From Gambelia wislizenii (lineage: Eukaryota; Chordata; Lepidosauria; Squamata; Crotaphytidae): a DNA stretch of 64,000 nucleotides. The notes under the pieces were generated by a model. The model saw nothing but the letters and a program-made list of their open reading frames with translations. It ran no database searches and had not been told where the DNA came from. The translations under genes and the position numbers were made by a program. Within the stretch, counting starts at the first letter, position 1. Every line of letters starts with the position of its first letter. Positions 12,566-27,400 of the stretch are shown here, piece after piece. The DNA is taken from assembly GCA_030847615.1 (NCBI GenBank), contig JAUMIR010000001.1, positions 30,193,501 to 30,257,500 on the forward strand, given 5' to 3'.

Positions 12566-14907
12566 CTGGATAAAACCACACAGCCACAAGCAACATTACA
12601 GGATCCAGACCCACAACCTATCACCCTTTTCGGTGGGTCTTTTGGTCCCTTGTAGAGGTCATCTTGTTGTTGGAGGCTTTTGCAGGGAGAAATGATGGCT
12701 GGGCTTTGGTCACAAAGAAGATTTCAGGCTGTTGGCTTGTTTGGGACAGCTTTGCATTTTATCTTGTCTGTTTGCAAACAGCCAGAAAAGCTCAAGTATT
12801 TTAAAATAAAAATATTCTCCCCCTAAATTCAGCATTGCCCCATACACAAGCTGAAGCCAGGAATACTCCTTCCCTTGGAGAGCCTCTTCCACCCCCAGAT
12901 CCACTGTTCAGCCTCAGAACTCCTAATACTGGTTTCCCAAGAATTCCTTCAATGCACACACTGAAAAATTATGGACAATCCAACAGGAGTAGCTGATGGG
13001 CTGATACAGAAGATGTCACCATGAAGATGTCAACCTCTGTCAGAGTTTGTGCAAATGAGGGAGGGGTCCTTTTCCAAGTCACTGCACCACAATTCCCCGC
13101 TTGACACACACATTCAGCCCCTACTATGGGTCCACACCGTCTCTTGGCCATCCTACCTGCTGTTGGACCACACCTTTCCAGCACTCTGTGATGCCTGTTG
13201 TGCTGCTGGGTTTCTTCACCACTGCCTTGACAGCCCCAGAGTTTGATTCCTTATTCTTCCCATTCTTTCCATCTGCCACGTGAGGTTAACACAGCATTAG
13301 CAATGGTACTTGGACACACAGGCACCCACCTCCAACCTCTTGGTCCTTAAAAGCTTCTTGCTACCCACTCTGTATCTTCCCCACACCACCCCATACAGTC
13401 CCCTCCTAACCTTACAGGGACCTATATTCTTGCTCCTGCTAAGATAGCCACATGGGCTCCTTTGGTTCCCCTGCCACCTTCTGCTTTGCAGCCTCCCTTC
13501 CCCTACTTACTGGATTTCACAGGGGGTTTCAGCTCCTCAGGCTCAGGACTGCTGGAGTCCACGTGCACGAGAAGGTGACTCAGACGACGGACACGGGAGT
13601 TGAAGATGGCAGCTCGGCTCTTGGTCTTCCGGGCTGCCTCCAAATTCTCCAAGTATTGGCTTAGGAGCCATGAGAGGGGGCTGATGCCACTGGGGTCTGA
13701 AAGGCCAGAAAGCAGCACAAGTCAATAAGGTCACCAGGAAAGGGGAAACTGGCCAAGTGTGCCCACCATGGCCCTGGGCAGGAAAGGAAGGGACCCTGCA
13801 CCTGGAGAGGTAATGCTCTGCACCAAAGGAGTAATCAGAGCCTCCCAGCATGTCTTGCCCAGGGCCTGGGCAGCCTCATCATCAGGAAGGAAGCGATCGG
13901 CAAAAACCTGCTCATGGCGCAAGGCACTGTTCAACCTGCAGGAACAAAGAGAGATTGCGTGAGCTATTGACTTCAAGGCTCAAAGCATAGGTGCAGGTGA
14001 ATTTAGCAATGCAGTTGAGGGATGGGGACAAGAAAAGGCAGGAGTCTGGACAAACAAGATGAATGCGTGGGTATCTTGGAATATGTTGGGGAGGAGGCTA
14101 AGACGTTTGGCCCTCCCCCACCACAGAAAGGAGCATCACCAGGAACAAGCTCCAGATGAGATTCCTTCCTCTTCCCCTCCACCCTGGACCATCCCTTCAC
14201 CTTCCCCATCTGCAGCCCTAGACAAGGGAAGTCCTCCAGGAAGGCTTGACCTGTTGAAGAGCTGCAGCAGCTGCATCCGGTCTTCTGAGATTTCCTGACA
14301 CCACGTGTGGGCCTTGGTGGTGTAGAAGAGGAAGGTGCGCCTGCACAGCTGCTCCTTGAAGATGGGCCAGAAAGTGGGCTTGGGACCCAGCACCTCAAGG
14401 CCACGCACACGCGTGTCAATGCCGCCCTGTAAATGACACAGGCCTCTCCAATGGCACCATTCTGCTAGGAAGACTACTTAGACAAAGCGACACTGGTCTA
14501 AGGGTCCTTCCCACCTAGACACCTTGCAATTGGCAGCAACAGGTGAATGTTGCTCTTCCTCCTACCTGTTGACAGCGTTTGATCTTGATCTGTATGATGG
14601 GCCAGAAGGAACTCATGTTCTCCAAAAGGATCACCCTGTTGGCCAATGGTGGGATGTTCACCTTTCGGGAGAAAGAAAAGGCATAATATTGCTGACTGAG
14701 AAACATGGAGATTCCCTTTTTCATAGAGGGGGGGGGAAACTGCAAGGAAAAAAATTCCCATGATCACCAGTGCCCATCTCAGTCCAAAGAAGTGACAAGA
14801 CCAGAGATTTAGAAACATTACTTTGTTTGACTAGAACTCCCGCAATGCCTCCCCACCCCACCCCCCGTGGGTAGTTGTGGAGGAACTATAGGAAAGATAG
14901 TCCAAAA

Positions 14908-14950
<43 letters not shown>

Positions 14951-17900
14951 TTTTTCCAGGATGTGGGCAAGGCAATGCAGAACAGCCCTAGAAGAGGCTT
15001 CTTCAGAACAAAGAATCACCCTTGGTGACAGAAACTGAAGAAAGAAGAGGCCTCAAGAGCTGAAAAACCTGGAAGGTAGAGTGTCTGGCATGAAGCATTA
15101 CATCCCAGTGTTTCCAAGTGCCCCTAAGTGAGGCACAACAGAGATATATAGTGGCCAAATAAAAAGGCCAAGGCCTGTTGGAGGCAAATGAGCCTACAAT
15201 CAGTAGACAGATGACTTGTTCTGTGTATTGTAAAACATTTGTGCCAGCATACCAGCCAGCCATCGCTACAGCTATAGACAAACAACTAAATAGTGTGCCG
15301 TGGACATGCATGTGCAACTCTGTGCCCCAGTAAGCCCAGGCTTCCTTGTCTGTGAAGCACATTAAGCTACTCTCTGTTACCCATGCTACCCTCACACCAG
15401 CTCAGCTCCCTAACCAGTGCTGCCCAATAGGACAATAACAAAGTTCTAGGTCAGGGGTGTGTGCCAGTTTCTTCCCTACACATCACCATAGGCCACATAC
15501 CCTCTTCAGCAAGTCCAAATACCTCTGTTTTCTTTTGCAGTCCATCTCAAAATAGTGACATTTGAGAGATTGGAGATTTGACCATTTTGAGAGGGGCTGC
15601 AGGAGGAAGAGGGGCAGTTTGGGGTAGTAACAGGGTTTCTGGGGTGCTTGTGGGAGTGGGGTGGGGCTATTATTGTGTTTTCATACATCTGGGGGATTTC
15701 TGTGTGGTTTGGGGGCAAAATATGCCTGAAAATAACTATTTTTAAAAAGTTGGGGAGGGGACTGGTAGGGGGCTTTCAGGGCCACAAAAGTGGGGCCCAG
15801 AGGCTGCATGTGGCTCACAGGATGGCACTATGCCCACCCACAATCTAGGTAGTTTTCAAGCCAAGCACTGAACTTCTAGTTGTTCTGTTGTGAATGTCAA
15901 GAGGGGCAGCTCAGAAAACCAAGTAGAATTCAACAGAAGGAAAAGGCTGGAACAAGGGCAAGGAATGTGGCTTGCAACTCCCATCAGCCCTGCCCAATGA
16001 AAGGCTGTGGAAGCTGTAATCCAAGACATCTGGAGGGCCAAAGGTCCACCACCCCTAGGCTAGAAGGAACATAAGAAGCAGGCTTAGTTAACACCAGACT
16101 ATTTTCCCATCTAGCCAAGCACAGTGGCTATCGCAGTGGCTCTCCAGAATGTCAGGCAGAAAGTCTCCTCCATCTCCTTGTACCTGCTTCTTTCAGCTGG
16201 AGAAGCCAAGAACAGAATCTGAGTCCTCCTGCATGTGAAGTGTGGACTGTGCCTAAAGCTGTGAAACAAAGGCAGAACTGTTTAATGTGTCCCTCACAGC
16301 AAGGAACCCCAGTAAGACAGGTAGAAGAGATTTGTGCTCTGAAGTCTCTGGCCATGGAAGCATCTTTTAAGTGATTGGGACAGGCCACTGCACTGACCAT
16401 ATTGAGCTTGGTGCTGATGCTGGAGGTGCACTCCCCTCCCATGACCATAATCCGGGCTGGCATGTAGCTGGAATCCTCACTGGCCACCAACAGAGACATC
16501 TGCCTGTACAAGGAGAGAGCAGTGGCTTCAGAGTAAGAGCTGGGGACCTGTTGAGACCCAAAAGTAGAAAGCACACCTGCTTTATTCCCTAGTAACTAAT
16601 TTCTTTGTACATGTTTGGCTCTGCAAGCAACCAAGCTCTTCATCTGGTATCTGGCCCCATGTCTCATCTTGATCCTCCAAGGAAACATTCAAGAGATTAG
16701 AAACCTTAACTAGGTATTTTCCATATAAAGGATGATGATTTGACTACTCTTGCCATTTGTAGCAAAGACCATGCCAGGCAAATGGGCAGAAATGCCACCC
16801 CCTTTTCATTCCCAAACATTACAATGGAAGAGAAGACCCCTTAACCATCAAGCCAAAGCCCCAAATCTGTTCTCCCCACAGACCCCATCTGATCTCTGTA
16901 CACTCACTGGACTACCACCCCACGGTGCATGTAGACATTGATGTAGTGGGAGCCGGTGCTGCCATTTGACTCCCAATAGGTTTTGGGGTTCCCATCTGTC
17001 AACTTGCTGGCCATCTGGGGATTGGAAGAGACTTCCACTCTCTCCCAGCACTTGTCCTCTTTTACTTCCATGCTGCAGCCTAAAGCCAAAGGAAAAACCA
17101 CTGAAAGGATCTGGGCTTGGCCTAATCAGACACAGCATTAAAAGGAATGAGACAGATAAAACATGAAAGACTAAAAAGATGGATGCTCACCTTGACACAG
17201 ATTGTGTAGGAATACATCAAAGAAAGGGATGTTGATTGGCTGATGGCTCTGCCTATGTTCTTCTATCTGTTCTAGAACCATCTGTGCATGAGAGAGGAGA
17301 AACACGATATTGGACACATAACAGGCCAGAGTTGGCCAACTATGAAAGTACACCTGCTGGGACAGAACCTGCTTAAAGAACTTAAGAACCTAAGAAAAGC
17401 CTTGCCAGATCAAACCAAATGTCTATCTAGTGCAGTATTCTGTTTCCTACAATGCCAAAACAGTTTTCTCTGGGAAGCTCACAAACAGAACATGACAGCA
17501 AATGCACCCTCCCCTGAAACACATGCTCCCCTAAAACATACAGAAGCATGCTGCCTCTGCTACTGGCAAGAATACATAATTCACCATGATTAGTAATCAC
17601 TGACAACCCCATGCTTCCAATGAATGCTTCCAGTCCCTGTTTATAGCTGGCCATGTTGATGGCTATCTCCACTTTCTGTAGCAGTGAATTTCACTATGTA
17701 TGGTGGGAAGTAATAGTTCAGCTTCAGAAGATGATCCTGGATTCTAGTATTATAAGACTGGAAGAAACGTCTCCTTATCTATTTCCTCCATAATGGTAAT
17801 TGAGAGCTAATCTGTTCCTAGGCCATCTTTTCAACTGCTATGTCAGCCCATTTGGCTCTGCTACTTGACTTTGATCTCCCAAACTAGACTCATACAAGGG

Positions 17901-18455
17901 ACCTGAGATTCACCTGAATGCAGCCAGCCAGAATGCTGACTGTCATTGTCTTATACAGGCTGGCATACTTCTCACAGTTGCTCAGGATGTCCCCCAGTTC
18001 TGTCACCCATAACAGACTGGAACTGTGTTTTTCCATGACTTTATTCAAGGCTTCCTGCACACCCATGCAGCACATCAGAACAGCACAATCTTTGTTGAGG
18101 GTGGCCAGGCGGTGGAGGAAACGGATGAACTCCTGAACAATCTGTAGACAAAGAGGAAGTGGCATTGGTGTTGAAATGATGGGGCTGAAGTCACAGACCT
18201 ACTACAGATTGTCTCAGATGTTGCTTGTGTTGTTGTTCAGGTAAGGGATCTCATGGATTCTGGATTTTGTTTTGCTACATGGCCAACATAGCTACCTCTG
18301 ATCCACAGTGACCTAGAGGACATTTTCTTTGGCTGCCCCCTGACTGCAAAATGAGCTGCCAAAGGAGATTCATCCGCTGGATATGCTGTCTGAGTTTAAA
18401 ACAGCAGTAAAGACCAGTCTCTTCCAACAGGTGTATCCAGATTATTTTTAAATTA

Positions 18456-18486
<31 letters not shown>

Positions 18487-21400
18487 TTTATTTATACCCC
18501 GCCCCTCTGTTAAAACAATCGGGGCGGTTTACAAAAATTAAAATACAATACAGATAAAATCCCCAAACACCCCCCACCCCACCCTCCCCCATAAAAAAAA
18601 TATTAAACAATTATAAATTAAAACCAACTGAGTTTTAATGTATGAATGGATTGTTTTAAATATATATTGGCTTTATAAGCTCTTTTAACTGATGTTATGT
18701 GTTTTAACTGGTGTTATATAACCAAACCACTGTTGTATTTTAATCTCTTGTTGTTCCCTGCCTTCTCCTTAGGGAGAACTGGGTAAGGAATAAATATTGT
18801 TACTTATTATTATTATTTGGTGGGAAAACCCCCACACACAAATATACAGAAGACAAATATACATTAGGGGAAGAGAAAGAAGAGTTGCAACAACAACATT
18901 CTAGACCAGTGGTGTCCAACCTGTGGCCCTCCAGGTGTTTTGGACTACAACTCCCAGAATTGCTGACCTTTGGACCTGCTAGCTCAGGCTTCTGGGAGTT
19001 GGAGTCCAAAACACCTGGAGGGCCACAGGTTGGACACCACTGTTCTAGACCATTAATTCTATAGAATGGCTGCAACCTATAAATAAAACATACAGCAAAA
19101 TTATTCATTCCTTACCTCTCGGTCATTTATATGAGCACTCATGGAAGATAAGCACGGCTCAATAGTCTTATGCCATGGCACCCCATCTTTCTGGGAACTA
19201 TCCAAACACTTGTTTAAAATCCTGGACAGAAGGGGAAAGATTTAAGTTCACTCAGTTTCTTATTTTCCCAACAGTAAGTCTGTTTCCTGTTTCTAAATCA
19301 GTTTGCAAAACTGGCCAAAAACAAATCCACACAAAAAGTCATATGCATTTTTATGTATACTTCTTCTAATACATGATTACTATTTTTTGTTTGCACACTG
19401 CTAACAAGCAATGTTCCCTAACATGATGCATTTCAGTGCATACTTTTCTCTGAAATAAGCATTTTTCTGTAAAAAAATTGAAGGGGGCCACAAGGACCAT
19501 ATAGTTCAACCTCCTGCCATGCAGAAACATACAACTAAAGCATTCTGTTTAAAGAACTTCAAAGAAGGAACATCTGCCAGCTTCTGATCAGCCAATGCTG
19601 AACAGCTCTTACAGTAAATTAGTTCTTCCTAATGTTTAGGTAGAATCTGTCTTCTTGTAATTTGAACCCATTGGTTCACATTTTAGTGTCTGGAGTAGTA
19701 GAAAACAAGCTGGCTCCATCTTCTGCATGACATCACTTTAGATATTTAAAGATAGCTGTCATGTTACGGTATATAATGCCATCTCTGGAAATTTGGCTAA
19801 TATCTACATTACTCGGGCAACTGGAAAAGACCTTTCTTTTCTCAGAGACATTTTAGATTCTGCCAGTTTTTATATTTACCTGTGTAGCTTTTAAAAATTT
19901 TCATTGTGTTTTATTGTGTCACATTTAATTCTTTTAGCTTTCTGTAATCCAGCTTGTGACTGTGTGGACTGAAAAAACTAGTAATGAATTAAAGAACTGG
20001 AGAACAGCCAATCCATTCAGGAAACATCAGAAGACCATGAGAAGAGTGACAAAAGTAATCAGATCTTGAGCATGCACCAAAGACAGCTGCATCGTGAGTT
20101 GTAAAACCTGCACTGAACAGAGGGATTGATTTAGATCAGAGGTGAGAATTATGTGGCCAGTTGGCTACAAGTGTCTCACAGCACCATTTTTGCAGCCCAC
20201 ACTGTCCCCACTTGAATTTTTGTTTTGCCCAAAATGGGAATTTTTACTCCTGGAAACCTTGAAGCAGATCGCAAGGGTGAGAAATTGACTCACAGATCCT
20301 TGTAATTTGCCCACTCCTGAAACAAATTATCAGTGATTTTCAATGTCCCTTTTAATTCAGCAAGTGTCGCTTGTCATGCATCCAGGTAACAAGCTACACA
20401 TGCAGCAACTCCCTCTCCTACACAACCATTAAAGGTATATGAGTCCTCTCCAGTTTTCACTCTGTCAACCCTAACCATATAAGAATTGTGCAGGATCTTG
20501 TATTTTGCCACCTAACACCATTCCACAAATATATCACTTCTCAGAAGTATACAGTAGAATGTTTTGTTGATTAACTATCCCCGTTATAGATAGGCTGTTT
20601 CTCAAGTAGTTCATATCCACTTGCCCTAACTTAGTTGTAATACAGTATTACTCATCTGTGTTTCTACAGATTGTCAATCAGTCAGTCATAAAGCATACTC
20701 CGGAACTAATGTCAAAGAATCTTAATAATCTGTCTCAGCCTTCACCAAGCCTAGCACAATCAACCCAGACTAACAGCAACTCTCTAGGTTTCTCACTGGG
20801 ACTACAACCTCCATAATCTCCAACCAATGACCATGTTGGCTGAGGGCTCATGGGAAATGGAGCCTAACTTACAGAGTGTGACAGGTCACAGCCAGCACTA
20901 CTAATTCCCAGCCCTGCTCAGCAAGTTGCTTTAAACTGAAATTAAACAAATAATAAACCAAAGACAAAGGATACAATAATGCTGTGAGTTTGTGTGGGTG
21001 TAGGATGATTGCATTAATTGTTGTCTAAAGAGTTGCAAAAAGTTTTAAAAAAAAATATTCAAAAGGAGATTTTTATTCTATCACGAAATATAGGTGTAGT
21101 TGCCAACTCAACATTGCAGAAGGTGAACACATATGTGCACATATGCATATTCAGCTAAAAGTCAATTCAAAATGTCTACATTACAAAACACAGCAAACAG
21201 AAAGTATGTAAATGTATGACAATATGCTAACATTCTGAATACAGTCGGCAGACAGAAATACAGTGCACCCTTGGTATCTGCTGGGGTATGGTTCCAGTAC
21301 CCCCCATGGATACCAAAATCTGTGGTTGCTCAAGTCCCATTATATACAATGGTGTAGTAAAATTGTGTCCCTTATATAAGATGGAAAACAGCAGGGTTTG

Positions 21401-24400
21401 TTTTTTGGATTATTATTATTTTAATATTTTCAAGCTATGGTTGGTTGATAGAATCCATGGGTACAGAATCTGTAGATATGGAGGGCCGACTATATACAAG
21501 CACAGAATACTTTCTGCTAGTAGATAGATGCAAATGCATTAAACCATTATCAACAGGCAAACACACTCCACGATGCTCTACCATGGAGCTAGATGAGCCT
21601 TGCCTTAATGTTTCCAGATGTACATCCTTCTCTGATCCCAGCTTGGCCAAATCTTTGAGCAGAAGGACATCTAGCAGAAGCTCACGGATGTCTTCCTCTG
21701 GGTGGGTTTCCTGACCACAGAGGTAGTATTCCAGTGCCACCACAGCCTCCTTGCAGATGCAGCTGGTGTGCAGGCTGCTCACCAGTTTCGCAAAATCCAG
21801 GTCCTTAAAATGAAGGGAGGCTCCAGAGTCTGATTGCGGAGAGAAAACGTTTGGGAAGATATGGCTGAAACATTGTCATTGTCTTTAAGTTTTGTTTGTC
21901 AAGATTCAGATTAGTCACCAACATTCCTAAAACAAAACAAAACACCCCAAAAGCAGCAGTGATGCTGCTTTACACCTCAAGATCCTGAAAAGTAACAATA
22001 AAAACAGGAAACAATGGATTGTATAATGAGATGGGTGAAAAATATCCCTGTGGAGCACAACTGTTTTCAGGCCCACAAAAAAGATATACAATTGTCCCTC
22101 CGTATCCACGGATTTGGTATCCAAGCATTTAAGTATTCATAGCTTGAAAATATTCTTAAAAAATAATAATCCAAAAAGCAAATCTTGATTTTGACAACTT
22201 ATATAAGGGACACCATTTTGCTATGCCATTGCATATAATGGGACTTGAGTATTTACGGATTTTGGTATCCACGGGGGGTCCAGGAACCAAACACCAGCGA
22301 ATATGAAGGGACAACTGAAGTAGCTTTCTGTTACCTGATGCCCTAAAGATGTGCTAGACTACATACCCCATACATCCCCCATAATTTCCAGACAACGTGC
22401 CCATTGGCAGGGCACCAGGATGAGAGAAGCTGAGATACTGGTCATAACTGGAGTGTTTCCACTTAAAAAACAACAACAGAGGCTCAAACTTAGAAACAGG
22501 CATTCTGTACCTGCACTGTCTTTGTTCAGGGGCAGCTTATGTTCTGCCACATGTCTCAGCAAGATCTGAGCCAGAATCTCATTGGAGCTTTGGTCTGAGT
22601 AGCAGCAGCTCTGCAGAACTGAGAGGAGGTCACAATTTTCCAGCTGTTTTACAAGATCCTTGCAGTAGCTGATCAGCTTGTTCAGCACCAGGAGCCCATT
22701 CTGAACTGCTGCCGAGGCTCTGGGGAAAGAGGAAAAGGGTGACTGGTCCTAGCTAGCATTAGCTGCTCCATGGTGGGCTACAGTAGGAAGTACAGAGGAG
22801 GGAGATATGACAACAGAACAAATGCTCATGCAGCATTTCCTAGTCTCAGAGAAGCTAGCAACATTGCCATCAGCAAAGGAAGAGCCAGTCAGGTTGGTTC
22901 TGTGTTTGACAAGGAATTGAATCCTTGGCTCAAAACTGCAACAGAAACAAAGAGGCTGCACATCTTCCACCAAAATCTGAATTCTCTTCAGCCATGCTCC
23001 ATTATCTCACCCAGATTCCCACTCAAAGTTACCCAGGTGTGGTTAACATCTTCTCAATTGCTGTTGGGATGGCACAGAGCAAGTTGTCAGGGGCCTTGCT
23101 AGAAGAAGAGTTGGCAAAAATCTCTTGCATCATCTGGACAGCAACATGGTCCAGAGGGTAGGGCTTCCTACACGCACCCGGTAGGTCACAGTTTCCAGCA
23201 CCCAACAGTATCTTCAACACCTGGGAATCAAAGACAGCAACTCAGTGGCAGGGAAGAAAGTGGAGCAAAGGCTGGAGACTGAAGCTGTAAAATCCACTCA
23301 CAGTCTCCCCACTTCACTCAAAACAGAGCAGTGCCAACTAATCCCTGTGAACAGATTTGGTCAGAGACCTTTATTTTGAAAAGCTGGTTAAATATCTTTT
23401 TAAATAAGCAATAAAACAAGCATATTCCACTATTTAGCAATCTAAAATTCCAATATTTTCACTTCCTATTTTGCAGTTCCCTCATCCATCTGGCCACAGA
23501 AGACAGCAAATGCCCTTCCATTGTTGGCCATATCTTCTCTGGCTACCAGGGCAGACCACTGCTCATCCTCTTCCTCTTCTCCCACCTCCAGCCCCACCAC
23601 AAGCAATTGCCTCAGGCTCCACCAATCTCTGCATCCAACTTACAGCAAGGCCAGCCTGTTGCACTGGTGCGGACGTAGGGTGCTCCTGCATGCAGCGCAG
23701 TACAGAGCGCAGCCCACCTTGGGTGGCAAAGAGTGCACGCCAGTCATACTTTGTCATGAGCCCATACAACACCTGCAGTACCAAGACTATGCACAGTTTT
23801 TCCTTCAGTCGGGCACTAAGCAACTCCATCAGCATCTTCACCATTTTCTCCCTGGAGGAAGAAAAAGGAAGAAGTCATAATGTGAAGGTAACGTAACTGT
23901 GTAGCAAGTGATTGAGGATCAAGCCCAGCCTAGATTCCAGGCAGACAGGTATGTCTTGAGAGTGAACAGAACATGACTTGTCATGCTGCATCTAAAGAAC
24001 TAGAAGAGGGATGAGAAAGTTTTGACCCTCCAGGTGTGTTGTACTACAACTCACACCACACCCTACCATTAAGCCCAGAAGTTGACCATAGAATCAAGCT
24101 GGGGAACCTACATATACCTAGAGAAGTGTTCTCTCAAGTAAAAAACAAATATAGTAGGCTTATACTTGCATTTTTTCAACTTTCACAGGGGTCCTCCACC
24201 CCACCCCATTATTTATTGTTTTATTTTATGTATTTTGGAAAAGCTTAAATAAAACATTAAATGAAAAGCCAGGAAACTTCAGTGCATAAAAGCAGGTGTA
24301 GCTGTTTGAAGGTCAACTCCCATATTTGCAGGGGATACATTTCAAGATCCTCCCCCTGTGGATACCTGAATCCGTGGATAATAGGGAACCCTATTATTTT

Positions 24401-27400
24401 CAATGAGAAGAATGCCAAAAGTTGACCATAGAATCACATTGGAGGACCTAGAAATGCCTAGGGAGAACATATATTTTTGGACGTAGATAAATGAAACCAT
24501 GGCTACTGAATCCACAGATACAGGGGTCGACCTCTAATTCACCTCAGACTGCATTATTTCCACCTAAAACGTTCATATTTCAAGCACCTTCATGATGATG
24601 AAGATTCATGGGACAGTTTCTTGCTTCATCAGCATTTCTGCTATAAGATGCACATGATTTTTTTTACCCATGCTCTAGTAATCATAGGTGATGGAATGAA
24701 GCCTACCACAAATGGTTCATGTCCTTTTGAGAAATGGCATAACTCAGTGGCAGAAAATACTGTATGCTTGGCATACAAAAGAACCCAGGTTCAAGCCCCA
24801 CAGTCTCCAGACAGGGCTGCAAAAACTACCTGTTTGCCCTTAGGTAGCTGTTGCCAATCAGTGCAGTATGGACTGCGCCTGACAGATATGGAACCTGTCT
24901 CAGGTCATTCTGAACAGAGCTTGGAAGTAACTAGTTACAAATAGTAAGTTGCCTGTAATCTGTTCCTCCCTCCAATAACTAAGTCAATAAATTACATCAC
25001 ATTTCTAAAATAACAAAAGATAACAAAATAACAAAAAACCCACTTTTTGCAGAACAACTGTAACTGGTTTTAGTTACTTTATAGTTACAGGGGATGTGTG
25101 GCCTTATTGCTGAGGCATATTTTGTATCACAGACCAGTGGCTGTAGTATTCTGACTTTTTACAAAAGTAGTGTTACTTTAGAGTACTGAGAAAAATAGTT
25201 ACCTTTCAAAAATTGCAACTTTTTTGGCAATACATTGCAACTAGAACAATAACTGGCCACTAGTTTGGGGGCATTGTAACAGCAACTAGCTACTTTCTAA
25301 AAAATAACATTCCATGCTATGATTCTGTATTTCTTTGTACGTACTGTATATCCCCTACATATTGTAAAGAAGAAAAGGCCTTAAAAAAACCCAACTGACC
25401 TAATGCTGAGCTCATTCTCTGGTTTGAGGACTTGTCTCTCTTGCCGCTCTTGCCCAGGTCCCTCCTCCAAGATTTTGGTAATGAATTTGAGACCAGCCAT
25501 CTGCAGTTCCGTGTCATTACTGGACTTCTGGATCATCTCCATGGCATCTACCAGTTGCTCCAAGCTACCTTTCTTTCCTGCCACCTTCACACTGCAGAAA
25601 GCTGACCAACAGATCTATTAGCACAGTGGTCCTTCAGTCAGTTTCATCAGCTGATCCTCACACCTACTTCCCGTCCCCTTCCCCCGTAGCCTTTACTGCA
25701 CAGCCCCTTGTCATCCTGGCCTTTTCATAGCACTTTTGCAAAGGCTGCTTTCTCCCAACAGCTAGTCAACACAGTCTAAAATCCTACACGGAATATATCA
25801 ACTGACTCACATTGTGACTTTTAATGTCAACCCAGCCTTGCAATTTCAAACTTTCATTTGAACAGTGGTAAGGACTACATCTTTACCACTCTAAATTTTA
25901 ATTCTAAGATAACACAACACTATACTCAGAATGTTAAAGAAAAAAGGGTGCCCTAGATGCAAAGGGGGAAATAAAATCAGTTTCTTCTCCACATTTCTCT
26001 GTCCAAATGCTCTAACATACATTCTTATCACTGTTACACAAGTCCAGAGCTTTAAAAAGTTATCTGTTTTGGACTACAATACCCAGAATCCTCACAACCA
26101 ACACGGCCACTGGCCACACAAGAATTCATGGAGTTGTAATCTCAAAAAGTAACTTTTCCTAGTTCTGTCAGCAATCCCCATTCTTCTTCACATAGATCGG
26201 GGTGGGTGGGTAGTATTAATCTTCAAACACTGGATATTTTTGCATTCTCAAATATTTAAGAAATACACCAATACTGAATGTGTGTTTTAGTCACAAAAGT
26301 CTTCAATACAGTGTAAAGAACCAGGCGTCCACTCCCTCACTTCATCATTATCCCTGAAACTTCCAGAAGCATCACAGATAATTGCCTACTACACACATAC
26401 AGTCGGCTCTCCACATTTGCAGGTTTAACCTTCGTGGATTTGATCATTTGTGGATTATACCCACCTTCCTTCTCAAGGCAGAAGCAGGCAGCTAGTGGGC
26501 CTTGCCATCACCTCCACTGCCCTCCCCTTTTAATAGGGTCTTACAAGCTTCACCTTGTGTTCACAGTCTCTCTCAATCTCACAAGGCTTGCACAGAGACT
26601 GAAAATGCAACACAAGACTTATACATTCCTATTTAAAATGGCATAGGACAGCAGCAGAGGCTGTACTGTAGTTCCAGGACCCACTGCAATAACAAATTCC
26701 ATGTATAATCACAAATGCTTTTTTTTTTTTTTTAAACTTGGGAGAACACTTCTCTAGGCATTTCTAGGTCCTCCAGAGAAATTCTATGGTCAATTTCTGC
26801 TGGACACTGACCACAGAATCATGCTGGAGGACCTAGAAATGCCTAGCGAGAAGATATTTTTTCAGTCATATATAACTGAACCTGCATTAAATAGGGTCCT
26901 TTATGGTTCTGGGGGACTTAAAGATATTTATGGTTTTTCCACTTTTGTGGGGATCCTGCACCCCAACCCCTGCAAAAGTTGAGGGCCGACTGTACTTTAT
27001 TCCTGTTGGTAAACAGACAAACACTTCACATAAATTTTCAACTTCGACCATGCTGCCAAACACATGGTTCCTGCAGAAAACAGTAGGTGCATGCCTAACA
27101 CCTCCTCCTTCCCCATAAGTCTAATAAAACTTAGGTTGTAACATCACAACATCTTGCATTCCTGCCATCTAGCACCAATGCCATTGCAACACCTTTTATA
27201 ACGTCCAATGCAACATTAAGCTATACATAGGTACCATTATACCATCATGAATGCATGTAATTGTGCTTGTTTTCAGAAATTAAGCAAGGCTGGGCCTGTA
27301 CCTGGTTAAGAGACCACAAGGGTATAGCAGGGATCTCAAGGTAAGTCTAGGGGGAAATCTTGTCTGAAATGCGGAGAGCTGACAATATTGGGCTAGATGG

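Noticed and set aside
18460..18500. CRISPR-like or functional short tandem array
   Set aside because: Simple (AAT)n tail of a LINE; there are no spacers, and the genome is eukaryotic.
25391..25591. Acceptor ten bases downstream (CTTTCTGCAG) for CUL7 exon 7
   Set aside because: It has a better pyrimidine tract but would break the frame with the preceding exon; the GGTCAG acceptor at 25602 keeps it.
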